Assembly (NCBI RefSeq): GCF_009184865.1
Contig: NZ_CP045096.1
Span: forward strand, 9,486,001 to 9,550,000
Reading direction: 5' to 3'
DNA from: Streptomyces phaeolivaceus
GTDB lineage: Bacteria > Actinomycetota > Actinomycetes > Streptomycetales > Streptomycetaceae
DNA length: 64,000 bases
Part shown: piece by piece, positions 49,819-58,489 of the stretch
How the letters are laid out: every line of letters begins with the position of its first letter
Numbering within the stretch: position 1 is the stretch's first letter
Notes under the pieces: generated by a model
Databases searched by the model: none
What the model saw: the letters and a program-made list of their open reading frames with translations, nothing else
Told to the model about the DNA's origin: nothing
Translations under genes and position numbers: made by a program

Positions 49819-51958
49819 TGCCCGTCGCCCGCAGCAACAGCAACGCCACGTCGTCCGCCCGCTCCTCCGCCGCCTCGATCTCCCGCACCAGACTGTCGGC
49901 CAGCGCGTCCAGCGACCGCTCACCCGTCGCCGCCGTCGACAGCCGGTCCCCGAGATCCGCCAGCGCGTCCTCGATGTCGACGCCCGGCTTCTCGATCAGC
50001 CCGTCGGTGTACAGCACCAGCACGGACCCCTCCGCCAGCGCCACCTCGGTCGTCGGATACGTCGCCGCCGCGTCGATGCCGAGCAGTGGCCCACCCGCGA
50101 GATCGAGCACCCGCACCTTCCCGTCCGGCCGGCGCAGCAACGGCGGCGGATGCCCCGCCCGCGCCATCACGGCCGTCCCGTGCTCCGGGTCGAGCCGCAG
50201 ATACAGACAGCTGGCGAACAGCTCCGACCCCAGATCGATCAGCAGCCGGTTGGTGCTGCTCATCACCTCCTCCGGCGGCTGCCCGACCGTCGTGTACGCG
50301 CGGACCGCCGTACGGATCTGCCCCATCAACCCCGCCGCCGTCACGTTGTGCCCCTGCACGTCACCGATCACGGCGGAGGCCCGCCCGTGCGAGAGGACCA
50401 GGTCGAAGAAGTCACCGCCGATGTCCATGCCCCGAGTCGCGGGCAGATAGCGGGAGGCCGCCTCGATCCCGGGGATCGACGGCAGCGAGTGCGGCAGCAG
50501 CGCCTGCTGCAGCCCGTGCGCGAGCCGGTGCTTGGCGTCGTACAGCAGCGCCCGCTCCAGCGCCTGGGCGATCAGACCGCTCAGGCTGGTCAGCACCGCG
50601 CGCTCGTCCGCCGGGAACGGATGCGGGTCCGCGTACCCGAGCACCCAGGTGCCCACCGGCCGCCCCGAAGCGATCAGCGGGAGATACGCCCAGGCGCCCA
50701 GCCCGTCCGGTGTGTCCTGCCGCATCGGATAGAGGTGCTCCAGCTGCTGCCGGGACTCGAAGAACGCGGGCACCCCGGTGGTCAGGGCGTGCGCCCCCGG
50801 CATCGGCGCGGAGAGCGGCATCCCGTCGAAGCGTTCCACGAGATGCGGATCGGTGTAGCCGCGGTGCCCGAGGACATGCAGCCGCCCGCCGCGCGAGCCG
50901 AACATCACGAGGGCCTGGCTGCCGATGGCCGGGGCGATCTCGTCGGCGACCAGCTCCACCACGTCCTGCACCCCGACCGCCTCGGTGAGCGCGCTCGCCA
51001 GCGCCAGCACATGGTTGATCGTCACCAGCCGGCCCGGCCCCTCGCCCTCCAGGCGTGCCGCGTGCTCGGCCTCGGCGACCGCGCGGGCCCGGGAGATCCG
51101 TACGCTCAGCCCGTTCGTCCCCGGGTACAGCCGGAACGACAGCCAGTCGCTCGGCGGTCGCAGCGCCACGAACGACGTCACGTGCTGGCTCATCAGCGCC
51201 GCCCGGTACCGGTCCTCGTACGCGGGATCGTTGAGCCACGGCACCGACGCCCACAGCTGGGTGCCCAGCAGGGCGCTCACCGGGATCCCGAGCAGCTCGG
51301 CCGTGGCCGCGTTGGCGAAGGTGATCCGCCCGTGCAGATCGAGCGCGCACATCCCGTACGGCAGCCGCGCCACCATCCGCGCCGCCTCCACCGTGCCGAG
51401 CGTGCCGGCCACCATGGTCGCGGACGGCGCCGACAGGTCCGGCTCCGGCAGCACCGGCCGGCCCTCCTCCTCCGCGCGCCGCAGCCGCTTCGCGAGCCGG
51501 TCGCAGGCCGAGGTCAGCTGGTCCCGCTCGCGCTCGCTCAGCTCCGGCGGGTGGGAGCCGGGCCAGGTCAGGAAGACGGCACCGTAGGTGGTGTCGCGGG
51601 TCGCCACCGGCAGCGCGGCCAGGGCGAACGGATAGGGCAGCACCATGGCGATCCGGGGATAGCGGCGGGCCATCTGCTCCTCGCCGCTGACCCACACCAG
51701 CCGCCGCCCCCGCACGGCCTCGGAGACCGGGACGGGCGCGCTCAGCCCCACCCGCTCCCAGGGTGCGGCGAACGACCGGGGCAGCCCCGCCATGACCGCC
51801 ATCTCCAGGACCGGTTCGTCGGGCGTGAGCAGATACACCGCGCCGGAGTGGGCCTCGACGTCGTCCATCATCGCGGCCAGCGCCAGCGACAGCAGCGGAT
51901 GGCCGACGCGGGCCGTCTCGACGGTCGTCCGTCCTCCGGACGCGTGGGCGCCGGCCAT
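49802..51958 (-). CDS. GAF-PAS-GAF SpoIIE-type PP2C phosphatase
   Basis: About 718 residues. A GAF domain (about 15-160), a PAS domain (about 195-310, LPYGMCALDLHGRITFANAA) and a second GAF (about 325-470) precede a SpoIIE/PP2C catalytic domain (470-718). Metal-binding residues sit in MDIGGDFFDLVLSHGRASAV, IGDVQGHNVTAAGLMGQIRT, LVLYTDGLIEKPG and RADDVALLLLRA. There is no C-terminal kinase domain, unlike the phosphatases at 16987 and 53532. ATG 51958 is chosen because GAGGAG lies nine bases upstream, closer GTG codons abut it. It follows the LanKC remnant on the same strand. It probably resets a STAS protein. Confidence 0.9.
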   Translation of the reverse strand: MAGAHASGGRTTVETARVGHPLLSLALAAMMDDVEAHSGAVYLLTPDEPVLEMAVMAGLPRSFAAPWERVGLSAPVPVSEAVRGRRLVWVSGEEQMARRYPRIAMVLPYPFALAALPVATRDTTYGAVFLTWPGSHPPELSERERDQLTSACDRLAKRLRRAEEEGRPVLPEPDLSAPSATMVAGTLGTVEAARMVARLPYGMCALDLHGRITFANAATAELLGIPVSALLGTQLWASVPWLNDPAYEDRYRAALMSQHVTSFVALRPPSDWLSFRLYPGTNGLSVRISRARAVAEAEHAARLEGEGPGRLVTINHVLALASALTEAVGVQDVVELVADEIAPAIGSQALVMFGSRGGRLHVLGHRGYTDPHLVERFDGMPLSAPMPGAHALTTGVPAFFESRQQLEHLYPMRQDTPDGLGAWAYLPLIASGRPVGTWVLGYADPHPFPADERAVLTSLSGLIAQALERALLYDAKHRLAHGLQQALLPHSLPSIPGIEAASRYLPATRGMDIGGDFFDLVLSHGRASAVIGDVQGHNVTAAGLMGQIRTAVRAYTTVGQPPEEVMSSTNRLLIDLGSELFASCLYLRLDPEHGTAVMARAGHPPPLLRRPDGKVRVLDLAGGPLLGIDAAATYPTTEVALAEGSVLVLYTDGLIEKPGVDIEDALADLGDRLSTAATGERSLDALADSLVREIEAAEERADDVALLLLRATGTSPRP

Positions 51959-52006
51959 GCCGACCACCTCCTCGCACCTCGTACGACCGCGTGCCGGACC
52001 CCAGGG

Positions 52007-53369
52007 TCAAGGCTCCTCCCCGGGGGCCGCCCGCGCACGGCGAGCGCCGTGCCGTGGACGAACCGCTGTACCCGCTCTCGTCCCCGTCATGCCCCCTCGG
52101 TGATGCGCGGCGCCGCGCGCGGGCGCCGCCTCGACCGCCTGTTCGACGGCCCGGTGGACGCGTAACGCCCAGGCCGTGTACGCGGCGACCGCGCCCGGCT
52201 CGGGATCGGTGGCCAGCAGGGGGTGCCGTTCGGCGACGTACGAGTTGAGCGGGCGGCCCTCGACGAAGTCCATGACCAGGAAGCGGTGGTCGCCGAGAGT
52301 GAAGTGGTCGCGCACCTCGGGCACCACCCCGAGCCCGGCCAGCCGCTCCAGGGCGGCCCTCTCCCGCTCCAGCCGGGTGACCGCGTCGGCCCCGTCGGCG
52401 GCCAGCCCGGCGTGCGGGCGCCCCTCCTTGAGGACGACCCGGCGGCCGTCGCGGGTGTCGGTGCCGACGTAGACCCCGCCGCCGTTGGAGAAGTGCGGCG
52501 CCTTCTCGATGCGGTAGGGCAGATCGCCGACCGTGGTCGTGTTGCGTGCCGCGAGCTGCGGCTCCAGGAACGCGGGCAGGGGCACCCAGTCGGGGACATG
52601 GAAGGTCGGCTTCCGCTGGTCCGGCACGAGCGTGCCCTCGCCGTCGCGGACCGCCGGGACGAGCGTGCCGCGCTCGTCGACGACGAAGGAGCGGGCGAAG
52701 GCGCCGTAGCGGACGTAGAGGGGGCCCTCGTTCCAGCGCAGGTCGGTGAGGATGTACGGGCCGTCGAGGCCGTCCAGGAGCGCGCCCAGCTCGCGCAGGA
52801 CGAAGTGCAGCCCCTCCTCGTCGGCCGGGTAGATCGTGACGAACTTGCCGCTGGTGTCGCGGGACGCGTACTTGGCGTTGCGCAGATGCAGCAGACGCGG
52901 GCCCGGCACGAACTTGAACGGAATCGACCGGGGCACGCAGTAGTCCCACACGAGCGCCGCGATCCGGTCCGCGTTCGCCCGGGTGGCGGAGGCGTGCACC
53001 TTCCATCCCTGTGGGGCCGGGACGGGGCCGGCCGCCGTCGTCGACCGGGGGCAGGGTCAGCCAGTCACCGATCCGGGCGGCCCGCCAGCCGTCGGGGACC
53101 GGGCGCCGGGCGGTCTCGTAGCCCGGGGCCGCCGGGGCCGCCGGGGCCGCCGGGGCCGCCGGGGCCGCCGGGGCCGCCGGGGCGGAGGGGGTGGTGGCCG
53201 AGAGGCGGTCCGGTGTCTCGTAGAAGTGCCTGTCGGCGAGCGCGTACGCCTCGTACCGCTTGTCCGTGCGCGTCCCCCGAGTCCGTGTGCCGGCGTCGCC
53301 CCGGCCCTCTGTGCCGGGTGACGACGAGCCTTCCAGCCCGCCGGAGGGCCGGACAGTCACGGCTGTCAC
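52007..53369 (-). pseudogene. truncated, frameshifted class III lanthionine synthetase (LanKC) remnant, TTA codon
   Basis: The N-terminal phosphoSer/Thr lyase region is in one frame (DKRYEAYALADRHFYETPDR to IGDWLTLPPVDDG). It continues one frame over from about 53035 (GWKVHASATRANADRIAALV to YCVPRSIPFKFVPG), then the N-lobe of the kinase (FSNGGGVYVGTDTRDGRRVV, LKEGRPHAGL). The protein stops at RAVEQAVEAAPARG, before the catalytic loop, so the kinase C-lobe and the entire LanC cyclase are missing. Intact LanKC is about 850-900 residues. Codon TTA is at 52165-52163. An in-frame Ala-Pro repeat array (53125-53178) is inserted near the N-terminus. Non-functional as a lanthionine synthetase. Confidence 0.8.
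53125..53178. repeat. six tandem 9-base repeats in the LanKC remnant
   Basis: Six copies of GGGGCCGCC from 53125, followed by a partial one. On the minus strand they code for repeated Ala-Pro-Ala between the conserved RHFYETPDRL and GYETARRPVPDGW segments, so they are an in-frame insertion of about 18 residues. Confidence 0.85.
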
Positions 53370-53531
53370 CAGAAACCCGTCACGGCTGTCACGCGCCCAC
53401 CGTGCGGAACGCATACGTAAAGATCTGTTCGGCCGCATTCGAACGCGGGTGCGGGCGGGGAGCGGGGCCCCGGCCTCGCGGAACGGTCCCAGGGGCTGCG
53501 CGCGCGTGCCGGAAGCGCTGTAATTGCGGAC

Positions 53532-56258
53532 GTGGTCAGAGAGGGCGCGGCGGAACGCGGAACGAGGACGCTGCGTGCCGAACTCGCGCTCAAGACGCTC
53601 GCAGGCGATCTCGATCCGCAGGAGCGGCTGCACGCCATCCTCGAACAGGTGCTCGTGTTCACGAGCGCGACCGTCGTCATGGTCTACCTCCCGGACGGCG
53701 AGGGCGAGGCACTCTCCCTGGCCGGCTCGGCCGGCGTCCCGAGAAGCCTCTACGGCCTGCGCGACAGCTACCCGTCCACGGGCCCCACCCCCATCGCCGA
53801 AACCTGCCGCACGGGCCACCCGACCTGGTCCACGTCGCACCACCTGCCCCAAGCCATGCCTCCCTCCGAGACCGCCGGTCCCTCCCTGGGGTCCGCCCCG
53901 GACCCGGACACGGGCCCCTCCCCGGGCGCCGGCCCTTCCCCGGACTCGGCTCCTTCGCGGGACGCCGGGAACGCGCGGGACGGCGGCCCTGTCCGGGACG
54001 GCGGCGAGGCCCAGGGCTCCGGCCCGGCCCGGGACGCCGGTAACTCCCACGACTCCGGCCCGGCCCGGGACGCCGACCCTTCCCAGGACTCCGCCTCAGC
54101 CCCGGACACGGGCCCTTCCCCCGGCCCCGCCCCCTCCCCGAGCCCCGCCCCCTCACCGGCGTCGGATGTCCGGCGGATCCCGGACGAGGGGTTCTCGCTG
54201 GGTGTGTTGCCGTTGCGTGAGCGTGGTTGTCTGGTTGCCGTCGGTGATGGGGTGGACGCGTTCGACGCGGAGGATCGGCGGTGTCTGGATCTGCTGGCCG
54301 AGGCGGTGACCAGCGCCGCTCCCGCCCCGCCCGCCGGGCCCGGCGCCGCCTTCGACCTGGCCATGGACACCGGACGGGTCGAGGTCGACGACAAGCTGCT
54401 TGAGCTGTTCGGCATGGGCCCGGACGACTTCGACGGCCGCGTCGAGACCCTGATCGCGCTGACCGTGCCCGAGGACCTGCCCGCGCTGATGTCCGTCGTG
54501 GAGGCGGACCACATGTCCATCGGCGACCGGGAGCTGGAGTTCCGCATCCTCCAGCCCTCCGGCGGCCAGAAGTGGCTCCGGCTGCGCGGCCGGATGCTGC
54601 CCGGCGGCGAGGACCGCCCCACCCGGCTCGTCGGCACCGTCGCCGACGCCTCCACCCTGCGCACCGGCCGCGGCGACGTGGCCCGTATCCAGCGCCTCGC
54701 CGCCGCCCTCGCCACCGCCGGCACCGTGCGCGACGTCAGCCAGGCCGTGGTGACCGCCCTGCGCAAGCCCCTCCAGGCCGACCGGATCGCCCTCGCCGAG
54801 CTGGAGGGGGACCGCCTGGTCGTCACCGTCCTCGATCCACCGCAGCCGGAGGTCTGGCCCGAGGTGTGGCGCTCGGAGTGGCGCGGCGAGTGGCCGGACG
54901 CGCCGGTGCGCACCATGCCGACCCTCGCCACCGCGCTCCGTGAGGGCCGCGCCGGCATCTGGCCCGCCGGAGCCGATCTGGAACCGGCCCTCGCCCACGT
55001 CGGCCCCGGCGGCCTCGCCGTCCTCCCGCTGCCCGCCGGCGGCCGGATGGCCGGGGCCTGTCTGATCGGCTGGGACAACCCCCACGACTTCGGCCCCGAG
55101 GAGCGCGCCCTGCTCACCGCCGCCTCGGGCCTCGCCGGGCAGGCCCTGATGCGCGCCCACGCCTTCGACGCCGAGCACGAACTCGTCGGCATGCTCCAGC
55201 GCACCCTGCTCCCGCGCCGCCTGCCCCAGCTGCCCGGCGCGGTCGCCGTCGCCCGCTATCTGCCCACCACGGCCGGTCTGGAGGTCGGCGGCGACTGGTA
55301 CGACGTCATCCCGCTCCCCGACAACCACGTGGCCCTCGTCATCGGCGACGTCCAGGGCCACAACGCGGGCGCCGCCACCCTCATGGGCCAGATGCGCACC
55401 GCCCTGCGCGCGTACGCCGTCGAGGGGCACCCCCCGGACGTCGTCGTCTCGCACGCCAACCGGCTCCTCATGGACATGGAGACCGACCTCTTCGCCACCT
55501 GCTGCTATGTCGACATCGACATGGAGGAGGGCTCCGCCTGGTACGTCCGCGCCGGCCACATCCCACCCGTGGTGCGGCACCCGGACGGCACCACCGAGAT
55601 CAGCGAGGCGGAGGGCGGACCCCCGCTCGGCGTCGTCATGCGGGCCGACTTCCCGATGAGCCCCCTGCGGCTGGCCCCCGGCACCCTGCTGGCCCTCACC
55701 ACGGACGGTCTCGTCGAGTCCGCCGACGTCGACGTGGAGGACGGCCTCGACCACCTCGCCGCCGAACTGTCCGGCGCCGACCCCGCCCACCTCGGCGTGG
55801 TCGCCGACACCCTGCTGGGCGGCGCCAACCGCGACGACGACGTGGCCCTGCTCCTCATCCGCTACGACGGCATGGCCCTGCGCCCCCAGCGCGAGAACTG
55901 GAGCGTGTGGCGCGTCCCCCAGGCCGTCGGACAGGCCCGCCGCCACACCCGGCGTGTGCTGCGCCGCTGGGGCGTCGAGTCCACGGCCGACACCGTGCTC
56001 CTGGTCGTCTCCGAACTCGTCACCAACGCCCTCGTCCACACCGACGGCCGGGTCCGCCTCGACCTCACCCTCCTGGCCGACCGCCTCCGTGTCGCGGTCG
56101 CCGACTCCTCGCCCCGCACCCCCATGAAACCCACCATCATCGGCTGGGAGGCCACGGGCGGGCGCGGCATCCTCCTCGTCGAGGCCATGTCCTCGGCCTG
56201 GGGCACGGTCCCGGTCAGCGGCGGCAAACAGGTGTGGGCGGAGATCCCCATCGAGTGA
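53532..56258 (+). CDS. GAF-PAS-SpoIIE phosphatase with C-terminal anti-sigma kinase domain; low-complexity insert
   Basis: A 908-residue protein. A GAF-like N-terminus (LDPQERLHAILEQVLVFTSA) is interrupted at about residues 105-215 by a Pro/Ser/Asp/Gly-rich repeat insert (for example SPDSAPSRDAGNARDGG); it resumes at LGVLPLRERGCLVAVG. A PAS domain (about 270-375), a second GAF (390-550), a SpoIIE/PP2C domain (550-775; GGDWYDVIPL, IGDVQGHNAGAATLMGQM, DDDVALLLI) and an RsbW-like ATPase (ELVTNALVH, GRGILLVEAM) follow. The GTG at 53532 is chosen. The stop is two bases from a MITE-like insertion whose flanking repeat covers it. It likely controls a STAS/sigma switch. Confidence 0.88.
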   Translation: MVREGAAERGTRTLRAELALKTLAGDLDPQERLHAILEQVLVFTSATVVMVYLPDGEGEALSLAGSAGVPRSLYGLRDSYPSTGPTPIAETCRTGHPTWSTSHHLPQAMPPSETAGPSLGSAPDPDTGPSPGAGPSPDSAPSRDAGNARDGGPVRDGGEAQGSGPARDAGNSHDSGPARDADPSQDSASAPDTGPSPGPAPSPSPAPSPASDVRRIPDEGFSLGVLPLRERGCLVAVGDGVDAFDAEDRRCLDLLAEAVTSAAPAPPAGPGAAFDLAMDTGRVEVDDKLLELFGMGPDDFDGRVETLIALTVPEDLPALMSVVEADHMSIGDRELEFRILQPSGGQKWLRLRGRMLPGGEDRPTRLVGTVADASTLRTGRGDVARIQRLAAALATAGTVRDVSQAVVTALRKPLQADRIALAELEGDRLVVTVLDPPQPEVWPEVWRSEWRGEWPDAPVRTMPTLATALREGRAGIWPAGADLEPALAHVGPGGLAVLPLPAGGRMAGACLIGWDNPHDFGPEERALLTAASGLAGQALMRAHAFDAEHELVGMLQRTLLPRRLPQLPGAVAVARYLPTTAGLEVGGDWYDVIPLPDNHVALVIGDVQGHNAGAATLMGQMRTALRAYAVEGHPPDVVVSHANRLLMDMETDLFATCCYVDIDMEEGSAWYVRAGHIPPVVRHPDGTTEISEAEGGPPLGVVMRADFPMSPLRLAPGTLLALTTDGLVESADVDVEDGLDHLAAELSGADPAHLGVVADTLLGGANRDDDVALLLIRYDGMALRPQRENWSVWRVPQAVGQARRHTRRVLRRWGVESTADTVLLVVSELVTNALVHTDGRVRLDLTLLADRLRVAVADSSPRTPMKPTIIGWEATGGRGILLVEAMSSAWGTVPVSGGKQVWAEIPIE

Positions 56259-56259
56259 C

Positions 56260-56480
56260 GGCCCAGGGCCTGTCGTCACATTCCCGTCTGCCCCGCGACG
56301 CCCGGCACGTGCTCTCGCCGCACCGGGCGAAAGCCCAAGTACATCCAGTACGAGGGCTTCCGCCCGGCACGCCGAGAGCACGCTCCCCCGGTCTCGGCTT
56401 CGCTCGACCGGGAGGTACCCCCACGACGGCGCGGGGCCGCCCTTCGGGCGACGACGGGAATGTGACGACAGGCCCTGGGG
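56260..56480. mobile_element. MITE-like inverted-repeat element with 8-base flanking duplication
   Basis: A 221-base element. Perfect 26-base terminal inverted repeats (56263-56288 and 56453-56478, beginning CCAGGGCCTGTCGTCACATT) lie within near-complementary ends. The interior is itself palindromic (GTGCTCTCG with CGAGAGCAC) and has no gene. CGAGTGAC occurs directly on both sides (56252-56259 and 56481-56488), which looks like a target duplication. It inserted at the stop codon of the phosphatase gene. The mobilising transposase is not in the window. Confidence 0.82.
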
Positions 56481-56499
56481 CGAGTGACAAGCTGGCCGG

Positions 56500-57003
56500 G
56501 TGCGTCTGCTGCTGATGTCCGACACCCATCTGCCCAAGCGCGCGAAGGCGCTGCCCGAGCCGCTCCTCGCCGAACTCCCGCGCGCCGACGTGGTCGTCCA
56601 CGCCGGTGACTGGGTCGACGAGGCCACCCTCGACCTCCTCGAAGCCCGTTCCCGCCGGCTGGTCGCCGTGTACGGCAACAACGACGGCCCCGGCCTGCGC
56701 GCCCGCCTCCCCGAGGTGGCCCGCGCCGACCTGGCCGGGCTACGGCTCGCCGTCGTCCACGAGACCGGCGGCGCCCAGGGCCGCGAGCCCCGCTGCGCCG
56801 CCCGCTTCCCCGACACCGACGTCCTGGTCTTCGGTCACAGCCACATCCCCTGGGACACGACCGCGTCCACCGGCCTGCGCCTGCTCAACCCCGGCTCCCC
56901 GACGGACCGCCGCCGCCAGCCCCACTGCACCTACATGACGGCGGCGGTCACGGACGGCGAGCTGACGGACGTGGAACTGCACCGACTCCCGCCCCGGACC
57001 TGA
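56500..57003 (+). CDS. YfcE-type metallophosphoesterase
   Basis: A 167-residue phosphodiesterase. The motifs are in order: DTH (LLLMSDTHLPK), GDWVD, GNND (VYGNNDGPG), H (VVHETGG) and GHSH (FGHSHIPWD), so all metal ligands are present. The length equals E. coli YfcE. GTG 56500 is used. It starts 20 bases after the MITE-like insertion, so its original promoter may be displaced or provided by it. The physiological substrate is not known; relatives act on simple phosphodiesters. Confidence 0.9.
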   Translation: MRLLLMSDTHLPKRAKALPEPLLAELPRADVVVHAGDWVDEATLDLLEARSRRLVAVYGNNDGPGLRARLPEVARADLAGLRLAVVHETGGAQGREPRCAARFPDTDVLVFGHSHIPWDTTASTGLRLLNPGSPTDRRRQPHCTYMTAAVTDGELTDVELHRLPPRT

Positions 57004-57024
57004 ACCGGGCGCCCGCCGCCGCCC

Positions 57025-58188
57025 TCAACCACTCGGGTGCGGCGGATGGATCACCCCGGTCGTCGCCGTCAGCGGCATCCCGCTGCCGCCCCACCGCAGC
57101 GCGACGATCTCCGCCGCGACGGAGACGGCCACCTCCTCCGGCGTACGGGCGCCGAGGTCCAGGCCGACGGGCGAGCGCAGCCGGGACAGTTCGGCCGCGC
57201 CGAGCCCGGCCTCCCGCAGCTGCCGCATCCGCTCGTCGTGCGTACGGCGGCTGCCCATCGCCCCGATGTACGCGGCCGGGCGGCGCAGCGCCTCCACCAG
57301 GAGCGGCACGTCGAACTTGGGGTCGTGGGTGAGGACACAGATCACCGTACGGTCGTCGGTGGCGGTGTCGCGCAGATGGCGGTGCGGCCAGTCGACGACG
57401 ACCTCGACGGCGGCCGGGAAGCGTTTCGGGGTGGCGAAGACCGGGCGGGCGTCACACACCGTGACCCGGTATCCGAGGAAGTCACCGATCCGGGCCACCG
57501 CCGCCGCGTAGTCGATCGCGCCGAACACCAGCATGCGGGGCGGGGGCGCGTAGGAGTGCAGGAAGACGGCGACCGAGTCCTCGCGCCGCTCGCCGTCCGG
57601 GCCGTAGTGCCGCAGCCCGGTGGCCCCCTGCGCCAACTCCCCGCGCGCGTCGGCGGCGACCGCGGCGTCCAGCCCCGGTGAGCCGAGGGTGCCGAGAATG
57701 CCGGGGGCGGCGGCGGTGGGGGCGCCGGGAGGGGTGGTGGGCGCGCAGGTGGCCGTGTCCGGCCGTACGGCGAGGGTGGCGCCGCGCGGGGCCGGGCCGT
57801 CGATCACGGTCGCCGTCGTCACCGGGTGGCCGGCGGCCACCGACTCCACGACCCGCCCGAACGTGGGGTCCTCGGCCGCCGACACCCGCCGCACCAGGAG
57901 CGTGATCTCCCCGCCGCAGGTCAGCCCCACCGCGAACGCGTCCTCGTCGCTGTAGCCGAAGGTGTGCAGCCGTGCCTCACCGGAGGTGACGACCTCCTGG
58001 GCCAGGTCGAACACCGCGCCTTCCACGCAGCCGCCGGACACACTCCCCACGACCTCGTCGCCGGGGCCCACGGCCATGGCCGCGCCCGGTCCGCGCGGTG
58101 CGCTCCCGCTGACCGCGACGACGGTGGCCAGGCCGAAGGGGGCGCCTGCCGCGTACCACGCCCCCACCACCGAAAGAATCTCCCGCAC
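57025..58188 (-). CDS. XdhC/CoxI-family molybdenum-enzyme maturation protein
   Basis: A 387-residue protein. The N-terminal XdhC_CoxI domain reads FGLATVVAVSGSAPRGPGAA and VVGSVSGGCVEGAVFDLAQE with a conserved Cys. The C-terminal XdhC Rossmann domain has LVFGAIDYAAAVARIGDFLG and VLTHDPKFDVPLLVEALRRP, followed by YIGAMGSRRTHDERMRQL. The family loads sulfurated molybdenum cofactor into xanthine dehydrogenase-like enzymes. No such enzyme is in the window. GTG 58188 is preferred because AGGAGG is eight bases upstream; the next GTG (58197) abuts it. It is divergent from the GH5 gene. Confidence 0.88.
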   Translation of the reverse strand: MREILSVVGAWYAAGAPFGLATVVAVSGSAPRGPGAAMAVGPGDEVVGSVSGGCVEGAVFDLAQEVVTSGEARLHTFGYSDEDAFAVGLTCGGEITLLVRRVSAAEDPTFGRVVESVAAGHPVTTATVIDGPAPRGATLAVRPDTATCAPTTPPGAPTAAAPGILGTLGSPGLDAAVAADARGELAQGATGLRHYGPDGERREDSVAVFLHSYAPPPRMLVFGAIDYAAAVARIGDFLGYRVTVCDARPVFATPKRFPAAVEVVVDWPHRHLRDTATDDRTVICVLTHDPKFDVPLLVEALRRPAAYIGAMGSRRTHDERMRQLREAGLGAAELSRLRSPVGLDLGARTPEEVAVSVAAEIVALRWGGSGMPLTATTGVIHPPHPSG

Positions 58189-58489
58189 GGGCCGCACCTC
58201 CTCTCACATCCGTCCCCCCGTGCTCCCAGCGTCCAACAGTTCCCTCGCCCCCGCCGCCCGCCGACCTCGACCCCCTCGACCGCACGGAGAACCTGCTGAG
58301 CCCGACCGGTGATCGCGCGGGGCCCCGTCACCGGGTCTCCGCGCGGGCGCACAAGGCCTCGCAAGGTCGCCCGGGGGTGCCCAGGGCAAAGAATCAGCCG
58401 TGACAGGTGAACTGTCTTGCGAAAACGGGTACTTACTCGTGCGTCAGTTGCTATTGACGGCCCGCCTGCCCATTGGGACGGTAGTGCGC
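58189..58489. other. divergent promoter region between xdhC-like and GH5 genes
   Basis: About 300 bases with no gene and no strong palindrome. A TTGACG (58454-58459) could be a -35 element for the GH5 gene, but no clear -10 is paired with it. A TTA at 58432 is in an upstream extension of the GH5 frame and is therefore ignored. Confidence 0.4.

Noticed and set aside
53127..53180. CRISPR-like direct repeats
   Set aside because: The units are 9 bases with no spacers, so they are simple tandem repeats. No CRISPR array was found anywhere.
58400..58489. TTA at 58432 as evidence for bldA control of the GH5 gene
   Set aside because: It lies upstream of the chosen ATG (58490), in a frame extension without a ribosome site, so it is probably not translated.
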